DNA from: Nemertoderma westbladi
Lineage: Eukaryota; Xenacoelomorpha; Nemertodermatida; Nemertodermatidae
NCBI GenBank assembly: GCA_032718475.1
Contig: JAUCBJ010006152.1
Span: forward strand, 1-44,361
Reading direction: 5' to 3'
Length of the DNA: 44,361 nucleotides
Position 1 is the first letter of the stretch. Every line of letters starts with the position of its first letter. A program made the translations under genes and the position numbers. The notes below the pieces were generated by a model. It saw only the letters and a program-made list of their open reading frames with translations, made no database searches and had not been told where the DNA came from. Positions 20,849-32,399 of the stretch are shown here, one piece after another.

Positions 20849-23800
20849 TCATTATCAGTTTCAGTCTCATACGTAAGAGCTCGATACACCACGGTGTTTA
20901 TAATATAACAGGATTCGTTTTCGTCGGAGAATTTGTCCGTGTAAAATCCTTCCATCTCAGAGCTGTGGTCAGTGTCATTCACATCACTGAATTGGACATG
21001 TAGTTTGGACTCACTTACCTGACTCGTGCTGGTTCTTTCAAATTCTGTGTGCAGCAAGATATGATGTTTCGCGCCGCACTTAGCACACCTCGCGTCAGAG
21101 TAACAGGTTCGCCGTTGGTGTCCTCGTCTGAGGCAATTATAACACAACCGCTTATCCCACATGACATCACGTCTATCCTTTAGGGATTTCTTCAAGAATT
21201 CATCACACCCACTCAAGCGATGGGGCCCGTCGCACAATACACATTTGGGCTTGATGTTACTTACTTTGTGCTGTGCTGTGTGGTGCACACTTGTTCTTTC
21301 CTCGGGCTTTCTTCCATGAATTCTCTTAGGAGACGTAGGAGTTGTTGTTACCTGTTCTCTCCTGTCACTGGTTTGAGACTTAGATTTACTTACGTCTTTC
21401 CGAGTTTTGTTGACATAATAAGATCTTTCGGTGTCTTTCCCGCTGTTCTCCTCGTGGGAGGTCTGGCTTTCGCCGTCGTCTGTATAACACACTGGTGCTA
21501 CCTTTCTCCTAGAAACGGGTTTTTCACTTACCTCACTTTCAGGAGTCTTCTCTCTAGACTGTTTTAGGAGTTGTAATCTTACCTCTCTGTTTAAAAATGA
21601 CAGAAGGTCCATCATGGTTGGATCTCTATGTTGTTGGTCCATCAAATAGAGAACCTTTTTGTCCCAGCGAGTACCTACTTCACCCTTTGGCAAAGTTGAT
21701 GCTAAGGCTCCTACAACCATAGAATTCTGGTATTCATGAGACTTACCCAACCAGTCTAACTGTCTACAGATCTCCTGGATCTCATCGGAAAATTCTATAA
21801 TCCCGCTGCTAAGAAACTTTCGGGGCACCATTAATTTCGCATATAAATACCTAGCTATGTTAGTCCTATTACCATACCTGATGTTTAGTGTATCCCAAAC
21901 TTGGCTTAATCCATCTGGATGTCCAATAAACTTTAACGCCATTAACTTGGGAGGTCCTCCAACTCCCTCCAACTCTCGGACCTGTTGGGAGGAACGTGCA
22001 TGATGTTCCTCCATCTGCCCGAGCAGGAGATCCATCCCCCGCCGTCGCTCATCCACCCACTCTACCGCCGAAGCGGGAGCCGCCAACATAGTAGCGGGTA
22101 GACGAGGGACGACGGGCGACAAATCTTTGATGTCTTGCTCGGCGTCCAGGACTGGGATTGATTCAGGGGCTATTCTACTGGGCACAGGTAGTTTAGTACT
22201 GTGCAAAGGGAATTTAGAGTTAGATTCTGGAAGTACAGGGGTCTCTATCACAGATGGGGTGGCTTCAAGAACAGGCCTAATTATTTCAGGCTCATCTACT
22301 ATAGTAGGGAGTCTTTCTTCCCTAATAATTTGGTCTATAGGCGCAGGGTTACTTAAATCTACACTAGCTAGTTGCCTTCTCACAGCTGGAGGCAAATTAG
22401 GTAATTTTTGCCGGTGCAACGCCCTTCTATGTCCGCTGGAACGAGATTTATTTCCTCTACCTTCAGGATATGTTGTATCGCCTTCATCAGAGGATGTAAA
22501 TCCCTGTCTCTTGGGAGTAGATCGACTCAGCAGCTGCATCTGAGTAGCTGTTCTCTGTTTGTTTAAGTAATCTTGCTTCACTTGAAGATTTTCCAACTCT
22601 AGTTGGGCCGTCTCTTCAGATGCCCTCCGTTCTGCTTCTACCACTGCCTCTGCCGCTTTTCTTTCATCTTTCAGCATCTGCCGCCTTTCTTTCAACTTCT
22701 GCCGCAGTCGCTGCCGCTTTGCTTTCAGCTTCTGCCGCCTTTCTTTCAATTTCCGCCGCAGTCGCTGCCGCTTTGCTTTCAGCTTCTGCCGCTGCCGCTG
22801 CCTTTCTGTCTTCTATCTGCTTTTTCTTTAGATGCTCTTCTTGGTTCCTAGCGATGAGGATGCTTTCATCAAATTTAGCCTGCTCCGCGGCTAATATTTC
22901 CGCATCTAACGAGTCCAACACAAATTTGGCCCCTTCACTATTAGGGTGAAGTCCAGCTAGCCTTCTCCTTAGCTCTTTGTCACCTATGAATCGTTGATAG
23001 TCCGACAGATAGATGTCAATAGCATCCTTCTTCTGAGGTTTCTCTGATATAGCTTCGCTTTCCACCTGAGAAAAGGTAGCGTCTGTTGACTCTCCGTGGG
23101 TCATGCGCTCGGTTAGCTGAGCTTTCCATTGTGTCGTTCCCTGGACTTTAAGACTCACCCGTTGGAACCAAGTTTTTACGGCCACTTGCAACGACGTGTC
23201 TTGGCTTCTCTTCGAAGCTTCCTCGAAGGCTGAAAGGATCAGTCTGATTCGTAGGATTCGTTCTCGAACTTGATGAAGCAGCTCTCCCTGCTCTTGAGGT
23301 CCTTGAGGTTGTTGAAACAGGTGTTCCTCTAATCGCTCGAAAGAGCTGAAGAATCCCTAGACATATCCTGCTGCTGACCTCTTCCACACAGCTGGATCTC
23401 TAGTATCCTTTACTACTCCCATCCTGTATAAGTCCTCCCAGGCAGCTTCCGATAAGTTAAACGGGAGTCCGGGTCCGGGGAAGTTCCATTGCGCCTCGAC
23501 AATAGACCTAAGTTCCTCCATTGTGTATCCCGCATAACTGTCCCTGGTCGATCGCTTACTTCTCGCCCAATCGATTTGATGTTCCTTCACAGCGATCAAT
23601 ACTCTAGTGAATACGGCCTCAGGAAGAATTAGAAGTGGATCCGAATAAACTGCTTCTGCCATCCTTGCTCCAATTTCGGGTGTCAACTCTACAGTATCTG
23701 AACTACTGGAGCTATCGGGCTGTTGAGAAATAAGTCCTCGGTTCGGGTGTTGCTGCTGTTTAACAGCTGCCTCTTGGTCCCGCTTGACTTGAGCCCTAGT

Positions 23801-23980
23801 GCCTATGATAGACCTATGGTGCTTTACCAGCCTAGGGTCTGATACTACTACTGTAGGGATGACCTTTCTTACAGTAGGACGGGACTTGGACTTCGGTCTC
23901 AGATGTTCTGCACTCCTATCTGAGTCGCAGACTGTTCTTTCTAGGAGACTATCTGACAATGTTTGCTTTGTGTCAGCCAT
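20770..23980 (-). pseudogene. BEL/Pao gag (matrix-like, coiled coil, capsid, zinc knuckles), frameshifted
   Basis: Translation starts at ATG 23980 (MADTKQTLSDSLLERT). A first frame of 207 codons runs to 23357. Shifts near 23370 and 23190 lead to a second frame that ends in an Ala/Glu/Lys-rich coiled coil with an 18-residue internal repeat (54 bp DNA repeat, 22680-22800). A further shift near 22700 opens the 659-codon frame to 20770. That frame has a capsid-like region around KLMALKFIGHPDGLSQVW and then CVLCDGPHRLSGC, CYNCLRRGHQRRTC and a CAKCGAKHHILLH knuckle, as known in BEL gag. It overlaps the pro-pol frame by about 79 bp, with pol in the -1 frame. Confidence 0.88.
22664..22810 (-). repeat. 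54 bp imperfect tandem repeat in gag
   Basis: cttctgccgcctttctttcaa and ccgcagtcgctgccgctttg alternate with a 54 bp period for about 2.5 copies. They encode the Ala-Glu-Lys coiled-coil repeat. The frame change between the two gag frames falls in or just beside this repeat, consistent with slippage. Confidence 0.8.
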
Positions 23981-25820
23981 GTTTGATTGTACAGTTAAAT
24001 GTCTACTACTATAACGACAGTTAAAACAAGTCTAGTAATTCAGTATCCACTGTAAGCCTAGTAATTAATTACCGATACCGTTACTCAGTGTAACGTGGTA
24101 TATATACAATATATTAAAATACCGGTATACACTTATAGTATATATATATGTATTATTACAGACTAGGATTAGTCACAGAATACCGGTATATAATTTCAGC
24201 CTAAATTTATATAAATATATATAATAAGCCTACCTTAAATACCGGTAATGCCAATTATTTTATAATAACTGAATTTCTGAATTTTAGGGTGACTTCCCTT
24301 TTACTTGTTACTGTAATTAAGCAGTAGTTCAACTGATATTAAGACCTAATTGATGTATAACAGGCCTACTATTTTATAAATCGGTTTGAGTTGATTTATA
24401 ATATATATATACCCGTACAATGGGTTTTGACAATGTTTGAAATAAATGTTATTATTTCTGGGTAAGGAGTCACTACACAGAAGCTGAATGCTCTCAGTGG
24501 AGTGCTACTTGTTGGACACTAAAACAAATAATTCTACTTTACTAAGTTACTTATTACTACAAATTACATACAATTACTGTGTGAGATTACAATCTCTAAA
24601 TAAACACCAAAAGTTGTACGTACAAATTTTAGGGTAATTTTACAAGAAATCTACAAACCAGCCTAACAAGGAGTTATAATTTCTGGTTATTACAAACGGA
24701 CAGGATACTAAGGTATTTGAAAACAATAAAGCAGTAGCAAGTAAATTGCGTTGTGCAGATAAGAAAATACCACCGTCTGACGACATATAGCCGTAGCGCT
24801 GTAAGTACTACGTCATGTACCCGGAGTGTCCTTACCTAGAAGTTAATTACCGCAGCCAACCAGAGCTAACGTGCCTATTAACCACTTTACAATACAAATA
24901 TACTGCCCACACACTAACTACTTTCGGAAAGCACTGTACTCTAAGCCCTAAATTAGGTACAAGTACTTATACAACAAATAACCAGCAGTTAAATATACTT
25001 GTACAGCTAAAAGAACCACGGTATCTGCTGGAGTGACCAGAGCACAAAATCACCAGTCTTTACCTACGCCATGCAGCCCTGATGTAGTACCGGGGTTAAT
25101 TTAACTATAACGGTATGTATAACAAGCACAATTACTGTAGGAATAAACTTGGGGGTATGTAGGTTGCGAATACTCGCTTAAACTCTGAATAATAAATATT
25201 ACGCTACCCATGCAGACTACACAGACAAAATACAGACCAAATGCTGGCAGACTACTGTCAAGCCTAAATAAACTACAATATATGCAGACTCCGAAATGGT
25301 TAGTTAGTATGCGTTCTAACCGAGTAGTACGACTTATTCTTTCGGGGGGGATTTACCTTACAACACTGGATGCCCCCACCTTCCTAACTAGTACTTTATC
25401 GGACATACACTCTACATACACTGCAATCGCTTCAGACTCAACAACAGCTAGACAACAATCCAGCCTACAAATTATCTATACAATCTGAGCAGGCTTACAC
25501 GCCTTCTGCTCAATATTACACTTACAGATAAATAAAACTGACAGAAATAAATAAAATCCCAATAAAAAACCAGGGCGGCAGTCCCTGATTAAATATCAAG
25601 ACCTACCGGTATATAATTATCAAAATCGAATAATACTGTTGTACCTGTAAGTACCGGTTCGGGTAGTTAGGCAGTTAGGCCTACAGCTTACCGTTCGACC
25701 GGTACCTTCGACTTTATTGCCTACGGTGCAATCAAGAGTTAAAATCTATTATTGTTCTTACCAGAACAATAGACAACTATATTTATTGCCTACTGTGCAA
25801 TAAAGAACAAAATCTATTAT
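23981..25820 (-). other. BEL 5' leader (between 5' LTR and gag)
   Basis: 1.84 kb of AT-rich non-coding sequence with several taccggta words. Next to the LTR there is a short duplication: ttattgcctac(g/t)gtgcaat...aaaatctattattgtt appears at about 25717-25760 and 25783-25823. The sequence immediately inside the LTR does not start with the TGG of a common tRNA-3'-end primer-binding site, so I do not call a PBS. Plus-strand frames at 24815-25036 and 25210-25488 have no support. Confidence 0.6.
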
Positions 25821-26971
25821 TGTTTGCGCTTTCAGACCTTTAGCAGTTTAACCTGCCAATTTTAGGTGTCCTCTTGTTTATAAATCGACTTTAGCCTATA
25901 ACAACTATTTAGTGCACATAAAGTTACATTAGCCGAAGCCAGTCTATGCTCGATCATTCACGCACTGTTAAGGGAGACTGGATTCGGATGCTTTGATGTG
26001 ATTGCGGTGCAGACCTACTGTATTATTCGATTGATCGTTACTATATAATTCCTGACAATATTATTCACTTTCGTGGAAATATTAACAGTTCCTTTAGGAC
26101 GTGGCGCTTTAAGTATATAAAACAGAGTTATGACTTATACTAAACACAACGAGATGGCTACTGAGTTTCGTAAATAGCGCATTCTTTAGGAGATGCTTTA
26201 TTATCTGTCACACTACTGCACACGACTTCACACCACTTTACACTGATCTGCCGACCGTCACTGAATTTGATCATATATAAGGAGGATAACAACTGACACA
26301 TGTAGGGATTATGAAATATCATTTAATTCACACAAAAACCACTATAATGTAAGTCGCAATTTCTACAGGTAACCGGTCCCTCTTACCTTCAGTAATCAAG
26401 AAGATTGGGGTTTTATGATTATTTATCGGTGTTCTCCAAATATAACAACATATCCATCAATATACAACAATTAATAACAGACAGTAAACACAAGTAAAAT
26501 AATGCGGTGAACAATCAGTATATGTTACATATGCAGTGCGTAATGCCGTTTGGATTGTGTTATTCAGCCAGTGTTACTCAGTTTGTATTATGCAGTGCTC
26601 AGATAATAGATTTACGTTCCTATAATCAAAGCCATCTAATGTTTTGGCCAAAGTCTGAAACCCTCTACACAAGCACAGAAGAATTCTAAGCCGGTGTTCT
26701 GAGGCTCAGAAAGGTAAACAAAGACCGTAATGCATTGCGCGGTTTTACATAGGCCCTTGCCAGAAATAAAGTGAAAATCGCTCTGATTGGCTGACTAGGC
26801 AGAACAAAGAGGTTCCACGTTGACAGTAAATCAGCTGACAGATTTCGTCATCTGAGCTCCAGTCTTTTAGAGTTTTATGCACATTGCGGTAAATGACTTG
26901 TTATGTCCGCTAAAGCACCTACACGGTACACTGCGGGAAAATGACTTGTTATGTCCGCGAAAGCTTTTACA
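25821..26971 (-). repeat. 5' LTR of the BEL/Pao element
   Basis: 1151 bp, partner of 9937-11086. For a minus-strand element this is the promoter LTR. It contains tatataa-type words (for example gatcatatataaggagg near 26270), but I cannot assign a start site. Confidence 0.95.
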
Positions 26972-26976
26972 ATTTT
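26972..26976. repeat. Target-site duplication of the BEL insertion (right copy, atttt)
   Basis: Matches 9932-9936. See the BEL element entry. Confidence 0.85.
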
Positions 26977-27990
26977 AGTATCCCCCATGTGACTGCCAAG
27001 CACTCCAATTCGATTATGCCCCAATTGTTTTCTGCTGATGTCAATCGTCGGGAACCGCACTGAACCGTCTTCCACTTACCATCACTGTAGTCTTTCTGGA
27101 AAAGAATGAATCTGAGGCCCCCCTCTCGAGATGCATCTGTGTGGATTTGTGTTTGCTGGTCTGGGGAGTAATAGGTGAGGAATTTATCTGTAGAGAGAAG
27201 GCGTTTGGCAACATTGAAAGCTTGTTGATGTGCTACATTACATTCCAGGTAAAGGTGTAATGATTGCGGTCTAAGCTACATAGAGGTTCTAGGATGGCTG
27301 TTAAATTGTGGTAAAAATCTCCCCCAATTGGTTTGCTAAACCCATAAAGGATCTGAGGTCTGTTCGATTCTTTGGTACAGGGAAATCGCGCATATCTTGT
27401 ATAAGAGCTGGATCAATACTAAACATACCTTTTGAGACCTTATAACCGCCAAGTGACACTTCTGTTTGACAAAATTGTACCTTAGTAGGATTGAGAGAGA
27501 TTGCAAATCGTTCACATTGTTTCAATACGGTTTCACATCACGGATGTGGTCTTCTACATTGCTGCTGACAATAATGATATCTTCGACCAAGTTATCTGCC
27601 CATGGCAAAGGTCAATAGGCAAAGGGTCAATAGCCTCAAATAGTCGGCGGTTATACTCATCGCTATCTGATGAGATCCCCATGGGAATACGAAGGTAATG
27701 GCAGAGTCCAAATGGGGTAACAAATGTTGTAAAGTGGCGACTATTCTCATGGATGCCGACTTGATTGTATCCCTTTAGGCCATCCAATACTGTGTAATGC
27801 GTGGCCCAGTCTGGCCTGAAATATGGGTCGAACTATAGCTCTATTGAGAGCTCGAAAGTCAACTGTTAACCTGATTTTAGTTTTCTCTTGTGGCTGTCGG
27901 TTTTTGGGGACAGCGACCATGGGAGATATCCACTCGGGGGCATCAATTACGGGTTCGGGTTTGCTAAGTCAGATTTTACAATATCTCGCA
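26972..27990 (-). pseudogene. Ty3/Gypsy pol, upstream half (reverse transcriptase and first part of RNase H)
   Basis: Read on the minus strand from 27990. The order is: RT N-terminus with PEWISPMVAVPKN and IRLTVDFRALNRA; after a frame lesion near 27790, LDGLKGYNQVGIHE and TTFVTPFGLCHYLRIPMGI; then a palm sequence in which the expected YxDD reads LVED, so a catalytic Asp is replaced. The thumb/connection frame at 27525-27301 has DLRSFMGLANQLGEIF. RNase H then starts with HTDASREGG and ends at ELECLAVTWGILK, directly against the BEL insertion. The remainder of the domain is at 9931 and below. Substituted active site and frame breaks make it dead. Confidence 0.85.
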
Positions 27991-28004
27991 AACGGCTAGC
28001 GATC

Positions 28005-30355
28005 AGTTTAGGAACATTGTTAATCAGCGACCAGTTTAGGAACATTGTAAACAAGCGACCAGTTTGGGAACATTGTAAACCAGCGACCAGTTTGGGAACA
28101 TTGTTGGAACTGGCGACTAGTTTGGGAACATTGTAAACCAGCCACCAGTTTGGAAACATTGTAAACCAGCCACCATTTTGGAAACATTGTAAACCAGCCA
28201 CCAGTTTGGGAACACTGTAAACCAGCGACCAGTTTGGGAACATTGTAAACCAGCGACCAGTTTGGGAACATTGTAAACCAGCGACCAGGTTGGGAACATT
28301 GTAGGAACTGGCGACCAGTTTGGGAACATTGCAAACCAGCCACCAGTTTGGGAACATTGTAAACCAGCCACCAGTTTGGGAACATTGTAAGCCAGCGACC
28401 AGTTTGAGAACATTGTAAACCAGCGACCAGTTTGAGGGAACATTGTAAACCAGCGACCAGTTTGGGAACATTGTAAACCATCGACCAGTTTGGGAATATT
28501 GTAAACCAGTGATCAGTTTGGGAACATTGTAAACCAGCCACCAGTTTGAGAACATTGTAAACCAGCCACCAGTTTGGAAACATTGTAAACCAGCCACCAG
28601 TTTGGGAACATTGTAAACCAGCGACCAGTTTGGGAACATTGTAAACCAGCTACCAGTTTGGAAACATTGTAAACCAGCCACCAGTTTGGGAACATTGTAA
28701 ACCAGCGACCAGTTTGTGAACATTGTAAACCAGCGACCAGTTTGGGAACATTGTAAACCAGCGACCAGTTTGGGAACATTGTAGGAACTGGCGACCAGTT
28801 TGGGAACATTGTAAACCAGCCACCAGTTTGGGAACATTGTAAACCAGCCACCAGTTTGGGAACATTGTAAACCAACGACCAGTTTGGGAACATTGTAAAC
28901 CAGCGACCAGTTTGGGAACATTGTAAACCAGCGACCAGTTTGGGAACATTGTAAACCATCGACCAGTTTGGGAATATTGTAAACCAGTGACCAGTTCGGG
29001 AACATTGTAAACCAGCGACCAGTTTGGGAACATTGTAAACCAGCGACCAGTTTGGGAACATTGTAGGAACTGGCGACCAGTTTGGGAACATTGTAAACCA
29101 GCCACCAGTTTGGGAACATTGTAAACCAGCCACCAGTTTGGGAACATTGTAAACCAACGACCAGTTTGGGAACATTGTAAACCAGCGAACAGTTTGGGAA
29201 TATTGTAAACCAGCCACCAGTTTGGGAACATTGTAAACCAGCGACTAGTTTGGGATCATTGTAAACCAGCGACTAGTTTGGGATCATTGTAAACCGGCGA
29301 CCAGTTTGGGAACATTGTAGGACTAACTAGCGACCAGTTTAGGAACATTGTAAACCAGTGACCAGTTTGGGAACATTGTAAACCGGCGACCAGTTTGGGA
29401 ACATTGTAAACCAGCGACCAGTTTGGGAATATTGTAAACCAGTGACCAGTTTGGGAACATTGTAAACCAGCGACTAGTTTGGGATCATTGTAAACCAGCG
29501 ATTAGTTTGGGATCATTGTAAACCGGCGACCAGTTTTGGAACATTGTAAACCAGCGACCAGTTTGGGAATATTGTAAACCAGCGACTAGTTTGGGATCAT
29601 TGTAAACCGGCGACCAGTTTGGGAACATTGTAAACCAGCGACCAGTTTGGGAACATTGTAAACCAGCGACCGGTTTGGGAATATTGTAAACCAGCGACTA
29701 GTTTGGGATCATTGTAAACCGGCGACCAGTTTGGGAACATTGTAAACAAGCGACCAGTTTGGGAATATTGTAAACCAGCCACCAGTTTGGGAACATTGTA
29801 AACCAGCGACTAGTTTGGGTTCATTGTAAACCAGCGACTAGTTTGGGATCATTGTAAACCGGCGACCAGTTTGGGAACATTGTAGGACTAACTAGCGACC
29901 AGTTTAGGAACATTGTAAACCAGTGACCAGTTTGGGAACATTGTAAACCGGCGACCAGTTTGGGAACATTGTAAACCAGCGACCAGTTTGGGAATATTGT
30001 AAACCAGTGACCAGTTTGGGAACATTGTAAACCAGCGACTAGTTTGGGATCATTGTAAACCAGCGACTAGTTTGGGATCATTGTAAACCAGCGACCAGTT
30101 TGGGAATATTATAAACCAGCGACTAGTTTGGGATCATTGTAAACCGGCGACCAGTTTGGGAACATTGTAAACCAGCGACCAGTTTGGGAACATTGTAAAC
30201 CAGCGACCAGTTTGGGAATATTGTAAACAAGCGACCAGTTTGGGAACATTGTAAACCAGCGACCAGTTTGGGAATATTGTAAACCGGCGACCAGTTTGGG
30301 AACATTGTATGACTAACTAGCGACCACTTTCGGAACATTGTAAACCAGAGACAAG
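28005..30355. repeat. 28 bp minisatellite, about 84 units, with higher-order repeats
   Basis: The consensus unit is gaccagtttgggaacattgt followed by aaaccagc (28 bp). Variants include cactagtttgggatcattg, gggaatattg, ggaactggcgac (about 28107, 28303, 28783, 29065) and gactaactagcgacc (about 29322, 29885, 30310). The last two mark higher-order blocks: 29240-29480 is nearly repeated at about 29800-30040, a shift of roughly 570 bp. No spacer sequences exist, so it is not CRISPR. Because the unit lacks stop codons on the minus strand and is not a multiple of 3, all three frames are open for hundreds of codons; these are not genes. Confidence 0.95.
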
Positions 30356-30684
30356 TTAAGGAATATTATTTACTAAATACTAATGGTGAGTGATTTGCCC
30401 AGCGTAATAAAAGTCGCCCATATTTACAATTTAGTTAGTTTGAAAAGTTGAATTGATGTTGAGGTAATCGCTACTGTTTATATACCTAAATGAACAAGCA
30501 GGTAAAAACAAATTATAATATTTACTCACACATACTTTATAAACATTTTTATAAAAACAAAAAATAACTTAATGTAAAATACATATACCGGTAATAAATA
30601 AATAATTTCTTACCATTATAAAATATATACAATATAGTACATATATAAATAGTATTACTGATTACTGTAATGAAAAATATGCTA
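30356..30684. other. AT-rich 3' flank of CEP20
   Basis: No gene. Candidate 3' UTR of the minus-strand CEP20 gene. A ggtaagaa word near 30610 on the minus strand looks like a splice donor but lies after the stop codon. Confidence 0.4.
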
Positions 30685-31005
30685 CTACATGTTTCGATAT
30701 AATTCGTTATCATGGTGTAAATTTAACGCGATTGGTCTATTATCGCCTTGTTTGAAATATTGAGTGATTGAGTACAACAGTGGAATGTCTTGACTTCCTT
30801 GGGGGTTCAGATTGAGTTGGGAAGTCAGGAAGTCTCTATCCACAGACCCACCACCCCCTGGAAGACCACTCTCAGCGCCCAGCACTGATGCAGCGTAACC
30901 ATAGTTGTTGAAACGAAGGTATTCAATAATTAGTTCGTTTATCAATAAATTGGAGTCGCTGAGTCGAGGGGGTGACACATTCTGATCGTCTAAAGCTTTA
31001 AACAC
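30685..31005 (-). CDS. CEP20: CEP20 (FOPNL/FOR20) exon 2, C-terminal 106 codons
   Basis: CEP20 is a small centrosomal/centriolar-satellite protein needed for cilium assembly. The exon starts at GTG 31003-31005 right after a 3' splice site (cacacag, AG at 31006-31007) and begins VFKALDD. It then has the LisH dimerisation motif NLLINELIIEYLRFNNYGYA and ASVLGAESGLPG, both very close to the known animal protein, followed by RDFLTSQLNL and IPLLYSITQYFKQG. It ends ELYRNM-TAG. Joined in phase 0 to exon 1, the protein is 137 residues. Vertebrate forms are about 174, so the charged C-terminal tail is shorter here. Either the family member is short or a further exon exists that I cannot see. Confidence 0.93.
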   Translation of the reverse strand: MFKALDDQNVSPPRLSDSNLLINELIIEYLRFNNYGYAASVLGAESGLPGGGGSVDRDFLTSQLNLNPQGSQDIPLLYSITQYFKQGDNRPIALNLHHDNELYRNM

Positions 31006-31151
31006 CTGTGTGAATAATATAATTAATTGAAATGTACCGTTTTACTATTACAAACTATTACAAGACCTGCTGGTAATATTTTCATGATTTTTTTTGTACA
31101 ATTACACAGTTGTACAGCTCAACTCGAATTCATTTAATCCTACTTTCGCAG

Positions 31152-31237
31152 TACGCATCTGCACTCCAGCTTTCCTTGATTAACATTGGTGCTGGTGTGA
31201 TTGTATTAGGTGTATTCAGCTTCCACATCATAATACT
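31152..31237 (+). other. Candidate orphan exon encoding a hydrophobic segment
   Basis: An 86 bp stretch is bounded by a good acceptor (ctactttcgcag, AG at 31150-31151) and a strong donor (gtaagtgag from 31238). One frame is open throughout and gives SLINIGAGVIVLGVFSFH, a clear membrane-helix-like run. It lies antisense in the CEP20 intron, with no neighbouring exon recognised. Chance cannot be excluded. Confidence 0.3.
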
Positions 31238-32399
31238 GTAAGTGAGATTATACCTTATTAGGCATATACAGTTAAATTATTATATTTGATATAGGCTGAT
31301 AGGCCTATACAGATATATAATAAGGATGGCCTAAGTTATAACCTTTCTTAATATACGCTACATGTATAAACATAAATATATAGGCTGATAGGGCCTACAC
31401 AATACCGGTAGGCCTAATAATATATATATATATATTATATAGCAGTATATATAGGTGGCCTATACTGTATACATCCATTATGGGAATGGGATGACTAGAG
31501 GATGTCCGTCACCTACGACAGATGGACATAAAACCCGCGGAAGTACGGAACACCGAAGGATCAAGATCAACCCCTGGTGACAGCTAATAATATACCTCAG
31601 TACCTATTGAGGTTACAGCGAGGCCGGTGCACTTGCGTTTATTTGGAGTTTTAGAACTTTAAACAACATTAACTAAAAAAACCTTCTTAAATTGTCACTT
31701 TTTCGCTCGAATATACCCCAAAATCGGGAGAAAAAGTAATCAATAGGAAAGCATTGATTTTACTTTTTTCCCGGCGAAAAAAGTAAAGTAAAATAATTTT
31801 GGTGGAATTTTTTAAATTTTATTACATGTGGTGAAAGAGCATCGACGTAGAAAAGGTTTTAAAGTAATTTGAGCAAAATCCATTAACACACTCAAAGGTT
31901 ATTGCAACTTTAGTGTCTGCGCGGCGTACACCAAAACGGACTCAATATCTAATAGGGATGTCCCGGAATCGATATTTTGATTCCGGCCGGAACCGGAACC
32001 GGAATTCAACATGCCGGAATATTCCGGCCGGAACCGGAATTTTCTATAATTAATGAAATACTCTAAATGACCCATGAAACTTTACAATTTTTTGTGAACC
32101 AAATGGATTTTTTTAATTTCTACAGCTAAGTTTGCTAATGAGGAGAATCAGAACCTTGGGGGAATTAAGGTGGGTGGAGTGGAGAATGGCCTGGCCCGTT
32201 ATGGCTTATTATGGGGACGGGATGGTACTTCGGCATTGAACGACCGGGGAATTGAATATAATTGTTTTCTAAAATCTATATCTTTGGCCAAAAGTTAGGT
32301 TTTTAGCAGTTAGACTCATACCTAAAACCTACGTTAACCAAAAACCTATGGTTCCGCATCATTAGGTCCTTTGGTGCAATATCCTGGTGTCTTTAAGGG

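Larger units (their letters stand above)
9937..26971 (-). mobile_element. BEL/Pao LTR retrotransposon, 17.0 kb, inserted in a Gypsy element
   Basis: Two LTRs (9937-11086 and 25821-26971) begin TGTT and end TTACA, flank gag and pro-pol on the minus strand, and are flanked by a 5 bp direct repeat. BEL elements are normally about 5-9 kb, and this one is roughly twice that. The excess lies in a 1.8 kb leader and in 5.3 kb between the end of pol and the 3' LTR, which holds a GPCR/LINE chimera and an unidentified ORF. gag and pol each carry frameshifts or nonsense codons, so this copy is not autonomous, yet LTR divergence is low (about 20 differences by eye over 1150 bp). Confidence 0.92.

Noticed and set aside
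22127-22543. 138-codon plus-strand frame, and similar plus-strand frames at 18924-19577 and 21220-21567
   Set aside because: They are antisense shadows of BEL gag and pol. Domain motifs lie on the minus strand.
25805-25820. Primer-binding site next to the BEL 5' LTR
   Set aside because: The bases inside the LTR do not begin with the usual TGG complement of a tRNA 3' end, and I could not match a tRNA by eye.
27947-29119. 390-codon minus-strand reading frame
   Set aside because: It is the minisatellite read through. The same array gives long frames in all three phases with a 28-residue period.
28005-30355. CRISPR-like regular 28 bp repeats
   Set aside because: The units are directly adjacent with no unique spacers, and the surroundings are eukaryotic retrotransposon and spliced-gene sequence. 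It is a minisatellite.
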